NCBI GenBank assembly: GCA_947627125.1
Contig: CANQUY010000067.1
Location: 1-9,493, forward strand
Direction of reading: 5' to 3'
DNA: 9,493 nt
Source of the DNA: an uncultured Clostridia bacterium
GTDB taxonomy: Bacteria; Bacillota; Clostridia; Christensenellales; Borkfalkiaceae
The notes under the pieces are model-generated. The model was given only the letters and a program-made list of their open reading frames with translations, was not told where the DNA came from and did not search any database. The first letter of the stretch is position 1; each line of letters starts with the position of its first letter. This document shows, piece by piece, positions 5,627 through 9,493 of this stretch. A program made the position numbers and the translations under genes.

Positions 5627-5632
5627 ATTTTT

Positions 5633-5848
5633 ATGGAGCGTGAATTTAAGGACATATTAAGAAATTTTCTTGTTGAAAATAGCATCACGCAGACGGAATT
5701 TGCATTGAAAATCGGCGTAAAGCAGGGACAGATCAGCGAGTGGCTCAAGGGGAAAGCGAAACCCGGGTACGATAATTTGAAGCAAATGTCAAGCGCATAT
5801 GAGATATCGGCCGATTTTTGGCTTGGTATTCGCGATGAACTATATTAA
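5633..5848 (+). CDS. XRE-family (Cro/CI-type) HTH repressor
   Basis: A 71-residue single-domain DNA-binding protein. The helix-turn-helix spans about residues 19-42: TQTEFALKIGV, a turn, then the recognition helix KQGQISEWLKG. The usual closing helices follow, including SADFWLGI near the C-terminus, where XRE proteins often have SADYLLG. It has no peptidase or sensor domain, so a signal would have to come from a partner. It is divergent from the tail-anchored protein gene across a 94-base spacer with three matching palindromes, which makes it very likely the repressor of both genes. It lacks a ribosome binding site and is probably translated from a leaderless mRNA. Its first 60 bases after 5640 are only 18/60 G+C, in keeping with foreign origin. 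A hairpin terminator follows. Confidence 0.92.
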   Translation: MEREFKDILRNFLVENSITQTEFALKIGVKQGQISEWLKGKAKPGYDNLKQMSSAYEISADFWLGIRDELY

Positions 5849-5853
5849 AAATA

Positions 5854-5908
5854 ATCTCCCCGCAGTGTACCCCGCGGGGAGATATTGCATCTTGTTCCGT
5901 TTTTTTTT
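5854..5908 (+). terminator. Terminator of the XRE repressor gene
   Basis: ATCTCCCCGC and GCGGGGAGAT (5854-5863 and 5874-5883) form a perfect 10-base-pair stem with a 10-base loop, six bases after the stop. A run of nine T bases lies at 5900-5908, some 16 bases past the stem, so the T run is more distant than in a textbook intrinsic terminator. Confidence 0.7.
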
Positions 5909-5929
5909 ATTCCGCTTAGCCCGTTCATT

Positions 5930-6294
5930 CTGCCTCGCGCGCTCATCCTGCCCCCTCGCTCATCCTGAGCGTAGCGAAGGATCCCATAAAACGCACGGCG
6001 GTCCGTTCTTAAAGCGGGATTCTCTCGCCCCTTGCGGGGCTCGGAATGAGGAACTGACCCCGCGTCATTCTGAGAACGGGAGCAGGACGAGAGGACGGGA
6101 ACTAACCCGAAGAATCTCGCGGGGCGGTGTTGTTGGTGCGGCGAGATGCTTCGGTACGTCTATCGCGGACTGCGTATTTCTCTCCTTCTCAGCATGACGC
6201 CGCACTCGTGGGGCGATTACGCGATTATGCGGCGAGATGCTTCGGCACGGCTATCGTGGACTGCTATTTCTCCCGTTCTCAGCATGACGCCGCC
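5930..6294 (+). repeat. Right long direct repeat: type A hairpin plus type B element with two units
   Basis: There is no gene between 5849 and 6435. The block begins with truncated repeat starts (GTTCATTCTGCC, GCTCATCCTGCCCC) up to 5956. From 5957 it repeats the left block at 4111: type A palindrome 5962-5982, then type B element 6062-6290. The type B right arm is present twice (units from 6116 and 6205), against three times in the left block. The orientation is the same as the left copy. A frame of 132 codons running from inside the XRE gene through this block is a by-product. Confidence 0.9.
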
Positions 6295-6407
6295 CGCCCT
6301 CGGTTCCCCTTGTAGGGGAGCTGTCACGGCTGTCCTTGCCGTGACTGAGGGGTTTGAACCCCATCCCCCGCTACGCGGGTACTTCCCCTAAGAGGGGAAG
6401 CGAGGCG
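6295..6407. repeat. Multi-hairpin (cloverleaf-like) repeat module, right copy
   Basis: This is the second copy of the module at 4541-4654, with the same closing stem and five hairpins. Most differences fall in loops or keep pairing. The loop CGT is TGT here, TGC is TAC, and GGGTT-TTG-AACCC has become GGGGTT-TG-AACCCC. After it come GGGCTACGCCCTCAGAATGAG and, within 10 bases of that, the stop codon of the permease gene. The module could serve as the 3' end structure of the permease mRNA. Confidence 0.8.
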
Positions 6408-6435
6408 GGGCTACGCCCTCAGAATGAGAGGCGGA

Positions 6436-7917
6436 TCAATTCGTCAACACAAACATTGCGAGGAAGAGGGCGGCAATGATCCATGTCACGACGGAAACCT
6501 CCCTGATTTTCCCCGTGCACACCTTCACGAGCACGCAGGAGAGGATCCCCACGCCGATGCCGCTCGTAATGGAGTATCCGAACGCCATCACCGCGATCGT
6601 GAGGAAGGCGGGCAGGGCGAACGCGGGATCGCTCCAATCGACCTTTGTGACGGAGGACATCATGAGTACCCCCACCCAAATGAGCGCGGCGGACGTCGCG
6701 GCCGAGGGAATGAGCTTGGCGATCGGCGACAGGAACATTGCCACGATAAAGCACAGACCCGTAATGATGGAGGCGAACCCCGTCTTTCCCCCCGCAGCCA
6801 CGCCCGAGGAGGATTCCACATAGGTCGCAACGGTGGAAGCGCCCAGGATCGCGCCCCCGACGGTCGCCACGGCGTTGGACATGAGGCACTTGCCGAGGCG
6901 GATGGGATCGCCATTGTCATCGAGAAGGTCCCCCTTGGAACATGCCCCGTAGAGGGTGCCGAGGGTATCGAACATATCCACCATGCACAGCGACAGCGCC
7001 GCCGTGACGATGAGAAGGGCCAAGGCTCCCGCGCCGTTTTCCGCGAGATAATCTGAGAAATCGAACCCCTTCACAAACACCTGCCCGACGGACTCCCTGC
7101 CCCATTCGCCGAACGCCGTAAAGGGACTTTCAAACCCTTCCGAAATGCTTGTGAATACCGAGCGGCAATTCGGATCCCAGATACAGCCGAGGCCGATGAG
7201 GGCGTAATAGAGCCCCGCCGCGCCGAGCATTCCCCACAGAATGGAGCCCTTGACGTCCTTTTTCGCAAGGATGGCAATGGCGATAACGCCGAGCAGGGCA
7301 ACAAGCGCGCCCATGGCGGCCGTATAGCTGAATTTATCGCCGAGTACGTTGAAGGAGGCAAAGCGGATGCTCCCCTCGCTCAGGGAAACGAGGCCCGCAT
7401 TGTTGAAGCCGATAAAGGCAATGAACATGCCGATTCCGACGGGAATGGTGATCTTGACTTCGGCGGGGATCCCCGCAAGGATCTTATTTCTGAGCCCCGT
7501 TGCGGTGAGGAGCACAAAGAGTGCGCCGTCGAGCAGGACGAACACCATTGCATTCGCAAAGGAAAGGCCCATGTCGCTCCCCATGAGGGTTCCCGTGATA
7601 TAGGCCGTCGCCCCGAGGCCAGAGGCCTGCGCGAGCGGCATTTTCGCAAGAAACGCCATGATGATGGTGCCGATGATCGCCCCGAGCGCGGTGGCGATAT
7701 ACACTGCGCCGAAGGAAACGTCCCGCCCGCCGTACATTCCGGGCACGACGAGGAGGGCGTACACCATTGCCATGAAGGTGGTGAGCCCCGCAATGATCTC
7801 CGTCTTGAAGGAGGACCCGCTCGCGGTGATCGAGAAAAATTCGTCGATTTTTCCGAAAAAGCCTTTTTTCGGGGCAGTTCCGTTTTCGGGCGTATTGCCG
7901 CTGTTGTTTTCTTCCAT
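6436..7917 (-). CDS. NCS2-family nucleobase permease, AzgA/PbuG-like (adenine/guanine/hypoxanthine uptake)
   Basis: A 493-residue integral membrane transporter that should import purine bases with protons for salvage. The protein is hydrophobic throughout with about 12-14 membrane segments, as in the AzgA branch of the NCS2 family. Visible signatures are MPLAQASGLGATAY (93-106), DMFDTLGTLYG (314-324) and STVATYVESSSGVAAGGKTG (361-380), the last two being strong AzgA hallmarks. The first one usually reads GLNAFF, so the Asn position is Thr here. An in-frame extension to 8130 reads through repeat DNA. The ATG at 7917 has a ribosome binding site (GGGAG) and its own promoter, so it is chosen. The predicted leader is only about 24 bases and holds no purine riboswitch. 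The exact base transported cannot be decided from sequence alone. Repeat clusters flank both ends. Confidence 0.95.
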   Translation of the reverse strand: MEENNSGNTPENGTAPKKGFFGKIDEFFSITASGSSFKTEIIAGLTTFMAMVYALLVVPGMYGGRDVSFGAVYIATALGAIIGTIIMAFLAKMPLAQASGLGATAYITGTLMGSDMGLSFANAMVFVLLDGALFVLLTATGLRNKILAGIPAEVKITIPVGIGMFIAFIGFNNAGLVSLSEGSIRFASFNVLGDKFSYTAAMGALVALLGVIAIAILAKKDVKGSILWGMLGAAGLYYALIGLGCIWDPNCRSVFTSISEGFESPFTAFGEWGRESVGQVFVKGFDFSDYLAENGAGALALLIVTAALSLCMVDMFDTLGTLYGACSKGDLLDDNGDPIRLGKCLMSNAVATVGGAILGASTVATYVESSSGVAAGGKTGFASIITGLCFIVAMFLSPIAKLIPSAATSAALIWVGVLMMSSVTKVDWSDPAFALPAFLTIAVMAFGYSITSGIGVGILSCVLVKVCTGKIREVSVVTWIIAALFLAMFVLTN

Positions 7918-7947
7918 AGATATTCTCCCGCATTGAGATAGCGATAT

Positions 7948-7976
7948 AGTATAACAAATTTTCGGAGAAAAATCAA
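7948..7976 (-). promoter_or_regulatory. Promoter of the nucleobase permease gene
   Basis: On the minus strand TTGATT (7976-7971) is followed after 17 bases by TATACT (7953-7948). Transcription would begin near 7941, about 24 bases before the ATG. The -35 element lies immediately next to the A/T-rich edge of repeat cluster 5. Confidence 0.78.
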
Positions 7977-7980
7977 TAGA

Positions 7981-8535
7981 AAAATTAAAAATTGTGGGTC
8001 CGCTCATCCTGAGCGTAGCGAAGGATCCCCTCAAACGAAGTCTATGTCCCCGCCTCCCGCTCATCCTGAGCGAAGCGAGGGGATCCCATAAAACGCACGG
8101 GAGCAGTTCCGCGTCATTCTGAGAACGCAAGAAGGACGAGAGGACGGGACTTAATCCGCCGCGTCATTCTGAGAAACGGAAAATGAACGAAGTCAAAATG
8201 ACTTAACCCGAAGAATCTCGCGGCGAATGTCCGTAAAGCGTGCGGCGAGATGAGTACGGCCCCCGTAGATTACGTTGTGCTCCCGTTCTCAGCATGACGC
8301 CGCAACGACGGGAGCAGGGTCCGCCGCGTCATTCTGAGAAACGGAGAAAGAACGAAGTCAAAATGACTTAACCCGAAGAATCTCGCGGCGAATGTCTGTA
8401 AAGCATGCGGCGAGATGAGTACACCCCCCGTAGATTACGTTGTGCTCCCGTTCTCAGCATGACGCCGCGCAACAGCCTTTCCAAATCGCTCCCTACCATA
8501 ATTTTTCATTTTTAATTTTAAATTTTCAATTCAAA
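7981..8535. repeat. Repeat cluster 5 between the permease and SecB-like genes, with A/T-rich edges
   Basis: No gene lies here. The cluster is framed by A/T-rich runs that are roughly inverted: AAAATTAAAAATTG at 7981-7994 and a T/A run from about 8500 to 8532 that reads AAAATTAAAAATGAAAAATT on the other strand. Between them are type A palindromes at 8006-8026 and 8063-8084, a lone type B left arm at 8111-8154, and two complete type B elements at 8161-8300 and 8326-8465. Confidence 0.88.
8155..8468 (+). repeat. Tandem pair of type B long inverted repeats (165-base period)
   Basis: Copy one is 8155-8303 and copy two 8320-8468, nearly identical and in the same direction. Each has a left arm GCGTCATTCTGAGAAACGGA, an inner pair AATCTCGCGGC/GCGGCGAGATG around an AATGTC-GTAAAGC loop, and a right arm CTCCCGTTCTCAGCATGACG. 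Each could extrude a hairpin of about 140 bases. Confidence 0.88.
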
Positions 8536-8560
8536 AAACGCCCCCGAAAAGGGCGTTTTT
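8534..8560. terminator. Bidirectional intrinsic terminator after the SecB-like gene
   Basis: AAAAACGCCC (8534-8543) and GGGCGTTTTT (8551-8560) form a 10-base-pair stem around a 7-base loop, with a run of T on whichever strand is transcribed. It lies about 22 bases past the stop of the leftward gene. This is the cleanest terminator in the window. Confidence 0.88.
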
Positions 8561-8582
8561 CGTCACATAAGTTGCAAATTTT

Positions 8583-9017
8583 TCAGTTAATGGTCGTGGG
8601 GTCGAAGTTGATGGTGTAGCCCGCGGGGCCCCTGTCCTCGGGGAAGAGCGTGCCGCCCGAAACGACGGGGAGCACAATGGGCGGAATGAGCGCGTCGGCC
8701 GTGAGATTCGTAATGGCGGCGCGGAGATAGGGGAACATCGTTTCCGTCGCGTTAACGGCAAAAATGCGCCTGTCCTCATCCGTTTTCATGTCCTTGACTT
8801 CAAACACGCCGACAAGACGGACGAGCAGGTCGAAGGGCTTGGGACTTTCGTCCGTGGACTGGATCTTGCACTCGAGCGTCACAATATGGATGAGCGGCGT
8901 TTCGTTCACGCCCTGAATGCGGCGGGAGAAGAAGGGCTTGATCTCGAAACGGGTGTTGGGCTCCGCCTTGATATGGTTCATTTTGAAAGCGAGCTCGTCT
9001 GCCGTGAGATTTTTCAT
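8583..9017 (-). CDS. SecB-like protein-export chaperone
   Basis: A 144-residue protein resembling the SecB family. The best evidence is the C-terminal half. The segment TMFPYLRAAITNLTADALIP (93-112) followed by PIVLPV matches the SecB pattern LFPYARE-IT-LVSRG-FPPL-LAPV, and a preceding LVRLVGVFEV (66-75) fits the strand before it. SecB proteins are tetramers that hold unfolded preproteins for SecA, but divergent SecB-like proteins can serve other clients, for example antitoxins. The length is close to that of classical SecB (about 155). The ATG at 9017 is chosen because an in-frame start at 9083 would read through repeat DNA. No ribosome binding site precedes 9017, and a TATAAA lies 14 bases upstream, so a nearly leaderless mRNA is possible. 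No toxin gene is adjacent in the window. A terminator follows. Confidence 0.72.
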   Translation of the reverse strand: MKNLTADELAFKMNHIKAEPNTRFEIKPFFSRRIQGVNETPLIHIVTLECKIQSTDESPKPFDLLVRLVGVFEVKDMKTDEDRRIFAVNATETMFPYLRAAITNLTADALIPPIVLPVVSGGTLFPEDRGPAGYTINFDPTTIN

Positions 9018-9062
9018 CAATGTCAACAATTTTATAAATACCCGCCCCGCCCCCGCCTGTGT

Positions 9063-9493
9063 CCTCGTGCCCAGCCCACTCATTCTGCCCCGCGCGCATT
9101 CTATTTGTATCTAAGCGCGGCACGAGCGCCGCCCTTGGCGCGAAGTAGCGCAGCGAAGGATCCCATAAAACGCACGGAAGCCCGTGCTTCAACCCCCGTC
9201 GCCCATGCCACCCCGTCCTCATCCCGAGCGCAGCGAGTGGATCCCATAAAACGCACGGAAGCCCGTGTGTGGCGGCGTCATGCTGAGAGGGAGAGTATGA
9301 ACGTAGTCAATGAAAGCCGTACCGAAGCATCTCGCCGCAAAGTAGTCCGTATACACCCCGCGAGATTCTTCGGGTTAAGTCCCGTCCTCTCGTCCCACTT
9401 TCGTTCTCAGAATGACGCGGGGCTGGGTCCGTTGGTCTACGAGATCCGCTCGCTACGCTCGGGATGAGGGGAGAAGCTACGCTCGGGATGAGG
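9063..9493. repeat. Repeat cluster 6 at the right edge
   Basis: No gene is seen from 9018 to the end. A GC-rich run, then decayed starts (CTCATTCTGCCCCG), lead into a damaged type A copy at about 9141-9163 and another at 9221-9242 (ATCC/GGAT arms), both with the CCCATAAAACGCACGGAAGC tail. A type B element in reversed orientation lies at 9275-9418. The window ends in two direct copies of GCTACGCTCGGGATGAGG (9450-9467 and 9476-9493), which are type A arms on the opposite strand. Confidence 0.85.

Noticed and set aside
4111..6407. Insertion sequence or composite transposon
   Set aside because: No transposase frame is found and the flanking blocks are direct non-coding repeats without recognisable IS ends.
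7918..7947. Purine riboswitch before the permease
   Set aside because: The predicted leader is about 24 bases and has no room for an aptamer; the DNA further upstream is repeat.
7918..8130. Upstream extension of the permease to 8130
   Set aside because: It is translated repeat and promoter DNA. The ATG at 7917 has a ribosome binding site and a promoter 31 bases upstream.

Overview
The window looks like a chromosomal segment of an uncultured, fairly GC-rich member of the Clostridia (Firmicutes). The signs are AAGGAG-type ribosome binding sites, TTGACA/TATAAT-type promoters with 17-base spacers, a TatD-associated radical SAM protein next to rsmA, an SH3b-NlpC/P60 lipoprotein and an AzgA-type purine permease. 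A placement near Christensenellales is only a guess from the general look of the genes and repeats.

Eight protein genes are supported. In order they are: a radical SAM protein (162-755, +); rsmA, the 16S rRNA dimethyladenosine methyltransferase (853-1686, +); an SH3b-NlpC/P60 cell-wall hydrolase lipoprotein (2179-3012, -); an alpha/beta hydrolase of the monoacylglycerol-lipase type (3167-4051, +), divergent from the lipoprotein; an unrecognised protein with a C-terminal membrane anchor (4732-5538, -), divergent from a 71-residue XRE-type repressor (5633-5848, +); an NCS2/AzgA nucleobase permease (6436-7917, -); and a SecB-like chaperone (8583-9017, -).

Roughly 30% of the window (about 1-150, 1690-2178, 4080-4730, 5930-6435, 7977-8535 and 9040-9493) is non-coding repeat clusters built from a few hairpin families. 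Type A is a short palindrome centred on ATCCTGAGCGTAGCGAAGGAT with a tail CCCATAAAACGCACGG. Type B is a long inverted repeat of about 140-320 bases with arms GCGTCATTCTGAGAAC and GTTCTCAGCATGACGC and an inner pair AATCTCGC/GCGAGATG. A third family is a roughly 114-base multi-hairpin module seen twice. The clusters fill nearly every space between genes and often abut stop codons.

The part most likely to be a distinct system is 4111-6407. A low-GC divergent gene pair (tail-anchored protein plus XRE repressor) is controlled through three evenly spaced palindromic operators. It is bracketed by two long, nearly identical direct repeats of about 450-545 bases. The arrangement resembles a small accessory islet with a repressor-controlled membrane effector that homologous recombination between its flanking repeats could delete. 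Its function is unknown.

The other genes are ordinary housekeeping or cell-envelope genes, each apparently its own transcription unit, except that the radical SAM gene and rsmA may be co-transcribed.
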